DNA of 16,913 nucleotides from CADEDV01 sp036383515. GTDB lineage: Bacteria; Bacteroidota; Bacteroidia; Chitinophagales; Chitinophagaceae. Positions 7,613-14,518 of the stretch are shown here, in pieces. The stretch spans positions 1 to 16,913 of the forward strand of contig DASVOE010000158.1 in assembly GCA_036383515.1 (NCBI GenBank), in the 5' to 3' direction. Both the position numbers and the translations under genes were made by a program. A model generated the notes under the pieces. The model was not told where the DNA came from and ran no database searches. It saw only the letters and a program-made list of their open reading frames with translations. Each line of letters begins with the position of its first letter. Within the stretch, counting starts at the first letter, position 1.

Positions 7613-9271
7613 TCAGGATAATTGGTATTCTGACATATTCATAAAATACTGGTATAATGATTTGAGCCGTCCATTCACAATATTATAGGTAGCTGTATCG
7701 GTTGGATTAGCCAGGTAGGCATCCCATGCATTGGTCCAGTAAACGTCCTGGGTTTGGTTGCTTAATAATATCTGTTCTTTCAATACCTGCCTTGTAGCAG
7801 CAGACAGTGGCACCCGGAAAATGATTGCCAGAGTATCATCTATCACAGCATTGGGATCGCCGGGGTTGGGTAATGTTTTGGCAAATGCCACGGCATTGAT
7901 GACAATCTTTTTTCCGTTGCGGGTATAACCATTGGTGATCATTATATCGGTAAACTGGTTTCGTTTCGGCAGCGTATCCGAATTGATCCATAATTCATGA
8001 AACTGTGGCTCCTGGTAATAAGCTGCCCATCCCGACACATCGGGTGGATCGCCGATATCCTGGTTCATACTGGCAAACCAGTTTCGTATATAATTCCACA
8101 TTCCATACGCATCGGCATATTCAGTAGTTGAGTTGGGAAAAACAACACCGAACTCCCGCAGGCAACTCACCACCTGGTCCACCGGGCTTTTAATATGAGA
8201 ACCCTGGTTCAATACATCAAAGAAGTGTTCGCTTTTAAATAAAGCATCCAGCACGGGTTTGATCTCATAATTATTGTTTCGGAAAATAGTAGCCAGTGGT
8301 TCTATTACATTCGTTTCTGTAGCTGCATCAATTTTATAATACACGAACCAGCGATAAAAACAACGGCATATGTATTTAGAAACTTCATCTTTTGCAAAGA
8401 TCATTGAAATAAGATCGTCCGTTTCCAGTGCGCCACTGGCACCGGTGCGGCCGGTAATCACCGTGTTGTTATAATAAGAAGAGAATTGTTTATTAGTACC
8501 ATCATGTTTGGTAGCATCCCAGAAAACGGTGAATGTAGTACCATTGATACGCCAGCCCGTTAATACCTTTGCCGCTTTTTTTACATCGTCTTCTGTGTAA
8601 ACAACCGTGGAGCCTTTGCCCAGTGTAAATAATTCCTGCAGCTCTCTTGCATAATTCTCATCGGGAGCTGTATTCGTATTCAGATAACCGTTGAGGTAAC
8701 GGAGCATACCGGCATCAATGGTTACATCTTTGATAAGCTGTTTAAAATTACCCAGGCAATTTTGCCGTAGTAAGGCATAATGTTTATAAACATAATGCGA
8801 AAGGCCTACCGTTACGGTTTCGTTGCCAAAATGATCAGCCCAGAACAGGTGGAGTTTTTCCCGGATGCTACGATCCTGGTTGATCATTAATCCTGCCCAC
8901 CATTTTTTAAACGAAGCCCGGCGAACACTGTTGAGTGTGCCATCATTCGTAGGATCATTGATCCAGGTAGCACCTGCAGCAACAATCGGATCTGCCGTAC
9001 CCGGACTATAATCATTTACCGGAGGTGAAGGAAGCGGTGCAGTGGGTGTCAGTAATTCATCAACGGCCTGACTCATGGTACGGGTAAGAAAATAATCAAT
9101 ATCCGCTTTACGGGAACCAAACATCGTTCGTTTCAGTAAATGCTGTGCTTCATTTTTTGTCCACGGGCCGCTATAGGGGTTGAGACCGGAATTGGTGCGG
9201 AAGCCTGGTGCAGGTGGCGGAGCCGGTTTTATTTTTTTCTCTTTAGGAGCCAGGAATTCTCTTCTGTCCAT
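7613..9271 (-). CDS. DUF1800 family protein
   Basis: A 552-aa DUF1800 protein. Typical motifs are the N-terminal NEAQHLLKRTMFGSRKADIDYFL, REKLHLFWADHFGNE, and the strongly conserved TAPDENYARELQELFTLG followed by the DVKKAAKVLTGWRI segment. Near the C-terminus NPGDPNAVIDDTLAIIFRVPLS also fits the family. The protein starts MDRREFLAPKEKKIKPAPPPAPG: an RREFL that looks like a Tat motif but is followed by a charged, proline-rich stretch with no hydrophobic core, so export by this leader is doubtful. Function is not established. DUF1800 and DUF1501 genes commonly sit side by side; here DUF1800 is first and DUF1501 second, both on the minus strand, most likely one transcript. No clear promoter could be placed upstream. 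Confidence 0.92.
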   Translation of the reverse strand: MDRREFLAPKEKKIKPAPPPAPGFRTNSGLNPYSGPWTKNEAQHLLKRTMFGSRKADIDYFLTRTMSQAVDELLTPTAPLPSPPVNDYSPGTADPIVAAGATWINDPTNDGTLNSVRRASFKKWWAGLMINQDRSIREKLHLFWADHFGNETVTVGLSHYVYKHYALLRQNCLGNFKQLIKDVTIDAGMLRYLNGYLNTNTAPDENYARELQELFTLGKGSTVVYTEDDVKKAAKVLTGWRINGTTFTVFWDATKHDGTNKQFSSYYNNTVITGRTGASGALETDDLISMIFAKDEVSKYICRCFYRWFVYYKIDAATETNVIEPLATIFRNNNYEIKPVLDALFKSEHFFDVLNQGSHIKSPVDQVVSCLREFGVVFPNSTTEYADAYGMWNYIRNWFASMNQDIGDPPDVSGWAAYYQEPQFHELWINSDTLPKRNQFTDIMITNGYTRNGKKIVINAVAFAKTLPNPGDPNAVIDDTLAIIFRVPLSAATRQVLKEQILLSNQTQDVYWTNAWDAYLANPTDTATYNIVNGRLKSLYQYFMNMSEYQLS

Positions 9272-9563
9272 GTGTTTTGGTTTTGAATGTTCCGGGTTTA
9301 TGGGAAAAGGGATTTACTGTGATAAGTAAAATACAAAAAGGTTTAAGAGTTTTTATAATAAATACTAAGGGGTTGAGTCTCGGAACGAAAAGGAGTGGTA
9401 TTTACTTTTTTCAGTATGAAAATTCACGTTCATGCCAGCCATTATCTTACAACCTTTTGACACTCTATGTAGCCCGGTAAAAAACTTCTGAACATAATAA
9501 GTCCTTAGACGCATTGGAAGAGAAGGGGGTATTGAATGCTAATTTGTATTGGCGCTATAAACA

Positions 9564-9585
9564 ACCTGCCTGCCGGTAGGCAGGT
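9564..9585. repeat. CCTGCCTGCC/GGCAGGCAGG-type palindrome
   Basis: A 22-bp near-perfect palindrome: ACCTGCCTGCC (9564-9574) followed by GGTAGGCAGGT (9575-9585), with one imperfect pair. Palindromes of this CCTGCCTGCCGGCAGG kind are familiar dispersed repeats in Bacteroidota genomes. It is far richer in G and C than the A/T-rich sequence around it. Confidence 0.65.
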
Positions 9586-9603
9586 ACAAAACGTATAATA
9601 CCA

Positions 9604-9634
9604 TTGTGTTGATTAGCAATAATTAGTATTTTTA
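9604..9634 (+). promoter_or_regulatory. Possible promoter upstream of the first array gene
   Basis: TTG (9604-9606) and TATTTTTA (9627-9634) are 20 nt apart, close to the Bacteroidota pattern but with A instead of the final G of TAnnTTTG. It points into the array, ends about 30 nt before the first core site (9663-9674), and could drive the first gene or several genes, as the Pc promoter does in integrons. This is inference from spacing only. Confidence 0.35.
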
Positions 9635-9703
9635 GGACTATAGCGTATAATACATCAATATACGTGTTAGCGGCAATGCTAAACTTAATGTGGTTACATA
9701 ACT

Positions 9704-10636
9704 ATGTTCAATACATTCAAAGGACGAATAGAAACTCAGGCAGAAAACGAGATTGTGAAAAAGGGAGATGCTTTTCTTTTTAACGACTCTAATCCTTACA
9801 CATTAGAATTCATTAAGGTTAATATTAGCAATGAAAATTTCACTTTCTCAAAAGAAGATATAATATTTTCAACCAAGCAAAAGGAAAAGTATCAAAATTA
9901 TTTGCAGCTTCATCCATTTTATGGAGCCGGTAGACCATTTTCTGACGGGGTCAAATATATTTTACATAGACATCATGAAAAAGGGAAAACAAAATATTCA
10001 ATAGAAGTTGATAACATAAAAGCAGAACTAAGGCTTAGTTGGTGGAATAGGCAACGGATAGAATGGGTTCATGGACGTAAAGTTAATTGGAATGCTTGGC
10101 AGGGAATTGGAGCGGTCGCTGTTGTATTCATAATGCTTCTTGTGTTTTTTGTACCAACTTTAACTAAGGATGTAAGTGGTAATAAATCCAATGCAAATCC
10201 GCATATAGTTTTACCCGATTCAAGTGATAAGAAAGAAGCGGTCGATTCAATAATTGCAGCAGATAAAAGCTCAGTTATCAAAAAAACTGTAAATGAAGTT
10301 TTTTCAAACATAACGCAGACAATGGGGACGCTAGAATATAAATATGCTTACATATCTGCATTAAGATATTTTAACGATTATATAGAAGAGGAAATTCAAC
10401 ATATAAATACTAGGATTGAGGAAAATACTTATGTAGGTCGGTTTGCAAAAAATCAAAGCCAATGGACTGAAAAAGATTATCAAGAACTTACGAACACTCT
10501 AAAAAAAAGAACGACAACAAGAATCAAGGATATTATTGCTGATATAGAAAATCAATCTAAAGGACCTTTTGTTTTTGCGGATGATAAATTTAAAGAGATT
10601 AAAAAAAGAGCCACTAGCGAAATAATGAATCATTAA
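9704..10636 (+). CDS. Cassette 1: hypothetical single-pass membrane protein
   Basis: A 310-aa protein that I do not recognise. The N-terminal 130 residues are polar with aromatic patches (HPFYGAGRPFSDGVKYILHRHH, LSWWNRQRIEWVHGRKVNWNAW). One clear transmembrane helix spans about residues 133-151 (GIGAVAVVFIMLLVFFVP), with arginines and a lysine before it, so the N-terminal part is probably cytoplasmic. The C-terminal 150 residues are charged and likely helical (KKTVNEVFSNITQTMG..., EEIQHINTRIEENT, LKKRTTTRIKDIIADIENQ). No signal peptide is present. The gene is visibly A/T-richer than the left-hand chromosomal genes. Its 5' core GTTAGCGGC (9666-9674) and 3' GCCGCTAAC (10643-10651) are perfect complements, and the stop codon is 6 nt before the 3' site. 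A sensor, or a structural part of a defence or envelope system, is conceivable but unsupported. Confidence 0.82.
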   Translation: MFNTFKGRIETQAENEIVKKGDAFLFNDSNPYTLEFIKVNISNENFTFSKEDIIFSTKQKEKYQNYLQLHPFYGAGRPFSDGVKYILHRHHEKGKTKYSIEVDNIKAELRLSWWNRQRIEWVHGRKVNWNAWQGIGAVAVVFIMLLVFFVPTLTKDVSGNKSNANPHIVLPDSSDKKEAVDSIIAADKSSVIKKTVNEVFSNITQTMGTLEYKYAYISALRYFNDYIEEEIQHINTRIEENTYVGRFAKNQSQWTEKDYQELTNTLKKRTTTRIKDIIADIENQSKGPFVFADDKFKEIKKRATSEIMNH

Positions 10637-10642
10637 CGCACA

Positions 10643-10777
10643 GCCGCTAACACGAGCATTGGCAAAATACAGGCGGACGGAAGCTGTGTCGCATCATTTG
10701 TAACGCTGTGCAGCAGTGGTTCGGGCTGGACAAACAACAAATTCCTGTACTTCGCCAATGCTTGGACGTTAGTTGTG
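10643..10777 (+). repeat. attC-like site 1 (short form, about 122 nt AAC to GTT)
   Basis: It starts with GCCGCTAAC (10643-10651) and ends with ACGTTAGTTG (10766-10775). The main arms are AGCATTGGCAAAATACAGG (10655-10673) and its near-complement at 10744-10762: 17 of 19 positions pair, and both mismatches are A/C on the top strand, which means T-G wobbles on the bottom strand. The inner motif CAGCAGTGG starts 57 nt before the terminal GTT, as in the sister sites. It is about 62 nt shorter than the other four sites, as if one inner module were missing. Confidence 0.7.
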
Positions 10778-10807
10778 ATACTATTCGACCACCCTGCAAA
10801 AGAAAGG

Positions 10808-11410
10808 ATGAAAATAATTGCTTACATATTTATATGCTGCTCTATGCTGGTAACTATTGTTTCTTGCAGTCGTAGTTACCATCTAGAACGGGGCGATTTA
10901 AAATATATTCCATACAAGGGTAATGAAATATTAGTGTTTAAATCTGACAATAATCGAATGGATACCACATTTCTGACAGGAAAAGGTAAAGGAAGTGGTT
11001 GCGCAGGTTCGCAAGAATTATTTCCCGACGAATGTGAAGGAATAAGTATTAACTGCACACGTACCGACCCAAATTATGACAGATACTTGGAAGGTAAATG
11101 GCTGGTAGAACTGGTAGCAACTAAAAGTGGCGAAACGCACATTTCCTTTGACATCGTTTTAAGAGGGTCTTGGTTTTATAATATGGGCTCATATAGTTTG
11201 CCGGAATTTGACAAAATGCCAAACTCGGAATTGACAATAGGTAATACAGTTTATAAGGATGTCAAGATTTTTGAAGCAAGCGACTATGCTAAGCAATATG
11301 AACAAAGAGAAAACTATGCCGAAAGATTTTACTGGAGTATAAGTAAAGGGTTCTTAGGTCTCGACAGAAGAGATGAAAAATGGAGATTGATTAAAATTTA
11401 TGAGCCCTGA
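10808..11410 (+). CDS. Cassette 2: hypothetical lipoprotein
   Basis: A 200-aa predicted lipoprotein of unknown function. The open frame can be extended to a GTG at 10775, but that lies inside the core site; the ATG at 10808 follows a purine-rich AAAGAAAGG and begins a type II signal peptide, MKIIAYIFICCSMLVTIVSC, with lipobox IVSC and lipidation at C20. The mature part has three more cysteines (GSGCAGSQELFPDECEGISINC) that could form disulfides in the periplasm. The mid-region (RYLEGKWLVELVATKSGETHISFDIVLRGSWF) looks beta-rich. No family is recognised. The 3' core CAGCTAAC starts 20 nt after the stop codon and complements the 5' core GTTAGTTG at 7 of 8 positions. Confidence 0.82.
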   Translation: MKIIAYIFICCSMLVTIVSCSRSYHLERGDLKYIPYKGNEILVFKSDNNRMDTTFLTGKGKGSGCAGSQELFPDECEGISINCTRTDPNYDRYLEGKWLVELVATKSGETHISFDIVLRGSWFYNMGSYSLPEFDKMPNSELTIGNTVYKDVKIFEASDYAKQYEQRENYAERFYWSISKGFLGLDRRDEKWRLIKIYEP

Positions 11411-11430
11411 AATTAGACAAACAAGTACTT

Positions 11431-11630
11431 CAGCTAACATTGCATTGGCAATATGGCGGGGCGACGAATATATTCTCAGCTTTTTGTTCGTAACCCAGCT
11501 TCAGTTTCGGCAGACTAATAACGCCGAACAACAGAATAAACAATGAGCTTTTGTATCTTTAATCAGCAGCGGCACCAGCCAGACGGAATACAGAATACCG
11601 CCACATCGCCAATGCTTCAACGTTGTATGC
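11431..11630 (+). repeat. attC-like site 2 (about 189 nt AAC to GTT)
   Basis: It begins CAGCTAAC and ends CAACGTTGTATGC. The arms GCATTGGCAATATGGCGG (11442-11459) and CCGCCACATCGCCAATGC (11598-11615) pair at 16 of 18 positions, both mismatches being A/C on top, hence T-G wobbles on the bottom strand. The GCATTGGC/GCCAATGC part is identical to that of site 1. Inner direct modules: GACGAATA (11463), a CAGCTTCAG...GGCAGACTAATA unit (from 11496) and a CAGCAGCGG...CCAGACGGAATA unit (from 11564). TATCTTTA (11554-11561) resembles a Bacteroidota -7 box. Confidence 0.7.
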
Positions 11631-11646
11631 AATACTAAAAATACCC

Positions 11647-12726
11647 ATGCACTTCTTATTCAAAATAAAACAAAAAAACAGTCTAACCATTTCTGCGCTT
11701 TTCCTTTGTATTTTATGGACACCTGTAAATGCACAAGAAAAAAAGCACAGTGAAAGATACTTGGATGTGTATAAAAAATATTTAGATGCTACATGTCCAA
11801 TCAAAAATGACAGCATTCAACATTTTGTTTACTTTGCCAGAGACAGAGAACTGATAAAAGATCATCCTTTATTATCACACTCAATGTTTAAAGGAGCACA
11901 AATTATGTACTCGTGGCGTCAGCTTGAACCTAAAAAAGGGAAATACGATTTTTCGATTTTGCAAGAAGATTACAAATACCTTAAAAACTTTAAAAAGAAA
12001 CTATTTGTTACGTTACAAGATGTAACCTTTAACGCAATACGCAAAGCAGTGCCAGACTACATACTTACTGCAGAGTATGATGGTGGTGCCGTAGAGCAAT
12101 ACAACAACGACGGAAAGCCAGGAGGTTGGGTAGCCAAACGGTGGAATAAAAAGGTACGAGAACGATTTGCGCAACTAATGCAAGCATTGGGCAAAGCTTT
12201 CGATGGAAAAATAGAAGGCATTAACCTTCAGGAAACATCAATAGAAGTAAAGGATTCCAGTTTTTCGGAATTAGACTATGTAACCGGCTTAAAAGAAAAT
12301 ATGCTTGCATTAAAAAAATCTTTTCCAAAATCAGTTAGTATGATATATGCCAATTTTATACCCGGCGAATGGTTGCCCGGAAACGACAAAGGCTATTTAC
12401 GAAGTATTTATCAATACGGCGAACAAATTGGTGTTGGCCTTGGGGGCCCCGATTTGATGGTAAAAAGAAAAGGACAACTAAACCATACCATTGCTATGAT
12501 GCACGAAAACCATTATACCGTTCCGCTTGGTATAGCCATAGAAGACGGCAACTACATTGGCGAAACAGGAAATGCAACCGAAGATAAAACCAAAATACAC
12601 GAAAATATTGTTCCATTGCTACATGCCTTTGCCAAGGATTTTCTAAAGATAAATTATATGTTTTGGGCAAACCAAGAACCTTATTTTAAAGAAGATGTTT
12701 TGAGGTGTTTCTACAATGATCACTAA
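11647..12726 (+). CDS. Cassette 3: secreted glycoside-hydrolase-like TIM-barrel protein
   Basis: A 359-aa exported protein, probably periplasmic or secreted. A TTG at 11623 lies in the core site, so the ATG at 11647 is preferred. It opens a Sec signal peptide (MHFLFKIKQKNSLTISALFLCILWTPVNA, likely cleaved before Q30). The mature protein reads like a glycoside hydrolase of the (beta/alpha)8 clan: SWRQLEPKKGKYDF (89-102) matches the WxxxEPxxGxYDF strand common in GH42/GH5-like barrels, KLFVTLQD (118-125) and EGINLQETSIE (190-200) fit later strands with E196 as a possible acid/base, and YMFWANQEP (337-345) fits strand 8. A second catalytic acid is uncertain (E299 or E306). No carbohydrate-binding module is present. 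I cannot assign a GH family or substrate. Its ends (11622-11636 and 12728-12742) are complementary at 14 of 15 positions. Confidence 0.82.
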   Translation: MHFLFKIKQKNSLTISALFLCILWTPVNAQEKKHSERYLDVYKKYLDATCPIKNDSIQHFVYFARDRELIKDHPLLSHSMFKGAQIMYSWRQLEPKKGKYDFSILQEDYKYLKNFKKKLFVTLQDVTFNAIRKAVPDYILTAEYDGGAVEQYNNDGKPGGWVAKRWNKKVRERFAQLMQALGKAFDGKIEGINLQETSIEVKDSSFSELDYVTGLKENMLALKKSFPKSVSMIYANFIPGEWLPGNDKGYLRSIYQYGEQIGVGLGGPDLMVKRKGQLNHTIAMMHENHYTVPLGIAIEDGNYIGETGNATEDKTKIHENIVPLLHAFAKDFLKINYMFWANQEPYFKEDVLRCFYNDH

Positions 12727-12727
12727 A

Positions 12728-12929
12728 AGTACTGCATACAACTTTGCATTGCCGCAAGTGTGGGCTTGACGTTGTAACTTTGGCTGCAGTTCGCTATCAG
12801 CTTCGGTTTGGGGCTTGACTATTTCTAAGAATCTTTTCGATAATTTTATAATCATATTTTTTTCATCATCACCGCCGGGCAGACGGTTTTCAAAACCCAC
12901 ACCTGCGGCAATGCTGACCGTTACCTGCC
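12728..12929 (+). repeat. attC-like site 3 (about 183 nt AAC to GTT)
   Basis: It begins with the terminus AGTACTGCATACAAC (12728-12742) and ends CGTTACCTGCC. The arms GCATTGCCGCAAGTGTGGG (12746-12764) and CCCACACCTGCGGCAATGC (12896-12914) pair at 18 of 19; the one mismatch is A/C on top, T-G on the bottom. The inner motif GGGCTTGAC occurs twice, and CATCACCGC stands 53 nt before the terminal GTT, in the place of CAGCAGCGG in sister sites. This is the best-paired palindrome of the set. Confidence 0.72.
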
Positions 12930-12935
12930 ATTAAA

Positions 12936-13595
12936 ATGACACATCAAGAAACATACGAACAAGTCCTCGACAAAATAAATTGGATAAGCAAAATCGCAAT
13001 TCGGAAGAATTGGGAAATCACTCGTCCTTTGTATATTGACAGACCTGCAACTATGGAAGAGATTCAAGTTGTTGAAAAACACATTGGACAAACTATTCCA
13101 AGAGATTTGAAAGAACTATTCACTTTCGCAAAGCACCTTAGTTTTAGCTATCAGTTTGACGAGACTCTTTCCCAAGAATTCAGACAAAACTTTTCTGGTG
13201 AAATTTATTGGAATCTAAACACATTGTCTGAACAGTATGACAATTTCAAAGAATGGGTGAAGATATCTTTAGACCCAAAGTTTAACGATACAGACTCAAT
13301 AGAAATAACTGAAAAATTATGGCAAAACAAGCTGCCACTAATTGATGTGCCAAATGGAGACATTATTGTTGTTGGTAATAGTCCATCAGAAGTTCTCTAT
13401 TTTTCACATGAAGGCGACACGATGCATGGGAAAATGCTTGGAGAAAATCTTTGGCAGTTCCTTGACTTTTATTCAAGAATAGGATTTGCAGGCAGTGAGG
13501 ACTGGCAATTAGAACCATTCTTTGACTATGACAAAAATATTATGGTGCCTAAAGGAGAAAAGGTTGACCGATTCATCAATCTGCTTGACAATTAA
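12936..13595 (+). CDS. Cassette 4: SMI1/KNR4 (SUKH) family protein
   Basis: A 219-aa cytoplasmic protein with the SUKH (SMI1/KNR4) look: RPATMEEIQVVEKHIGQTIPRDLKELFTFAKHLSFSYQF (about residues 36-75) is the typical domain start with a helix, the IP.DLKELF turn, then the strand. Further on, KLPLIDVPNGDIIVVGNSPSEVLYFSHEGD and LGENLWQFLDFYSRIGF match the C-terminal half. In bacteria many SUKH proteins neutralise polymorphic toxins, but some are orphan genes. No toxin gene lies next to it here, so an orphan immunity gene carried as cassette cargo is a reasonable inference. The start at 12936 is 16 nt after the core G of GTTACCTGCC. The stop codon is inside the 3' complementary stretch (13592-13605), so gene and repeat overlap. 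Confidence 0.88.
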   Translation: MTHQETYEQVLDKINWISKIAIRKNWEITRPLYIDRPATMEEIQVVEKHIGQTIPRDLKELFTFAKHLSFSYQFDETLSQEFRQNFSGEIYWNLNTLSEQYDNFKEWVKISLDPKFNDTDSIEITEKLWQNKLPLIDVPNGDIIVVGNSPSEVLYFSHEGDTMHGKMLGENLWQFLDFYSRIGFAGSEDWQLEPFFDYDKNIMVPKGEKVDRFINLLDN

Positions 13596-13596
13596 A

Positions 13597-13793
13597 GGCA
13601 GGTAAACATTGGGTTTTACGCAAGTTGGACTTGACATTGTAACATCAGCTATGTGCAAATCCAAGCTTTAGTTCCAGCAGACGAATAAATCTCAACATTA
13701 GTTCTTAAATTCAACTTTATATTTTTAATCAGCAGCGGTATCGGCGGACGAAATACTAATGCCCAACCTGCATAAAGACCTGCTCGTTGTATG
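13597..13793 (+). repeat. attC-like site 4 (about 184 nt AAC to GTT)
   Basis: It begins GGCAGGTAAAC and ends CTCGTTGTATG. The arms at 13611-13630 and 13758-13777 region (core TTTTACGCAAGTTGG, 13614-13628, against CCAACCTGCATAAAG, 13763-13777) pair at 12 of 15; two of the three core mismatches become G-T wobbles on the bottom strand and one on the top strand. Inner modules: CCAGCAGACGAATAAAT (from about 13672) and CAGCAGCGG (13730-13738), 56 nt before the terminal GTT. TATTTTTA (13720-13727) precedes the second module. Confidence 0.65.
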
Positions 13794-13814
13794 CAACCCT
13801 TTTCAACATTACCA

Positions 13815-14291
13815 ATGCAAACAAAATTCAAATCGAGCAGACCAAATAACAGGATATATATTTTAAGGCAATTCATTTGGGGAATAGTCGCGATCGCAAT
13901 CTGGCCTGTTTACAAGATTCTATTTTCACATGATTCACCGAATGATAGCTATTATTATATTGTTGGTTCAGTATTAATCGTGACAGTAGTTCGAGAGGTT
14001 TTGCGGGTTAGAGTAGTTGAAATAGAGTTTAACTCCGAAACCCAACAAATCATTTTTAATTTCCAAAATCTTTTCTCCCAAACAAGGCAAAAGGTGCTTA
14101 AGTTTAAGTTCGCAAAATTGGAAATTGATATGCACATAGGCTGGCGCAATGACAGCTTAACTATTTATTTTTTAAGTAGCAAAATTGAAATCTTCAGGGT
14201 TGATAGAAGCAAAGATGGGTTCTCCAATGAAACGCTAAGAAATATCCGGGATACTGCAGATAAGCTCTGTTTGCCTATTTCAAAGTATTAA
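13815..14291 (+). CDS. Cassette 5: hypothetical two-TM protein with a PH-like soluble domain
   Basis: A 158-aa protein of unknown function. An in-frame ATG at 13791 lies within the core GTTGTATG and would add 8 residues; I prefer the ATG at 13815, which leaves the usual cassette leader. Two predicted transmembrane helices lie at about residues 18-37 (RQFIWGIVAIAIWPVYKILF) and 46-64 (SYYYIVGSVLIVTVVREVL). The C-terminal part (about 67-158) alternates hydrophobic and charged residues (VVEIEFNSETQQIIFNFQNLF, LEIDMHIGWRNDSLTIYFL, SKIEIFRVDRSKDGFS) and ends in a helix. This resembles small bacterial membrane proteins with a PH-like domain, an analogy only. The 5' and 3' cores GTTGTATG and CATACAAC are perfect complements. 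Confidence 0.78.
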   Translation: MQTKFKSSRPNNRIYILRQFIWGIVAIAIWPVYKILFSHDSPNDSYYYIVGSVLIVTVVREVLRVRVVEIEFNSETQQIIFNFQNLFSQTRQKVLKFKFAKLEIDMHIGWRNDSLTIYFLSSKIEIFRVDRSKDGFSNETLRNIRDTADKLCLPISKY

Positions 14292-14302
14292 ACACAGGGA
14301 TT

Positions 14303-14499
14303 CATACAACATGGGATTTTCTGCTATGCTGGCTGAAGAATATAAACTCATCGACATATCGCTATCATCTGCAGTCCGGTCTGAACGAATAAAACCGGGC
14401 ACCCGAATATATTATCAACTGCATTAACTTTACTCAGCGGCGGTTCAGGCTGACGTAATACGGAATATCACTACATGCCAAGCCTAGACGTTATAAGCA
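14303..14499 (+). repeat. attC-like site 5 (about 185 nt AAC to GTT, degenerate arms)
   Basis: It begins CATACAAC (14303-14310) and ends GACGTTATAAG. Length and inner modules match the family: CTGCAGTCCGGTCTGAACGAATAAAA (middle) and CAGCGGCGG (14435-14443) followed by TTCAGGCTGACG, 55 nt before the terminal GTT. TAACTTTA (14425-14432) precedes the second module. I could not find well-paired main arms, so this copy may be decayed, although its outer boxes still match the neighbouring genes. Confidence 0.58.
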
Positions 14500-14518
14500 A
14501 GCCTAAGGCATAAAGTTT

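Larger units (their letters stand above)
9272..9662. other. Gene-poor gap between the DUF1800 gene and the cassette array
   Basis: About 390 bp with no believable gene. An open frame at 9277-9480 (67 codons) has a non-ATG start, no similarity I recognise and an unlikely composition, so I do not call it. The stretch holds a GC-rich palindrome at 9564-9585, a direct repeat CGTATAATAC at 9592-9601 and 9644-9653, and a promoter-like sequence at 9604-9634. It also separates minus-strand chromosome genes from the plus-strand array. Confidence 0.6.

Noticed and set aside
9277..9480. Possible 67-codon gene on the plus strand in the gap before the array
   Set aside because: It has no ATG start, no recognisable domain, overlaps only non-coding repeats and has unlikely composition.
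13791..13814. ATG at 13791 as the start of cassette 5
   Set aside because: It is part of the core sequence GTTGTATG; the ATG at 13815 gives a leader like those of the other cassettes. The earlier start is not fully excluded.
10768..14504. Reading the array as genes separated by MITE or transposon insertions
   Set aside because: A transposon would have the same ends at each copy and target duplications; here the outer ends differ for every gene and match across the gene instead.
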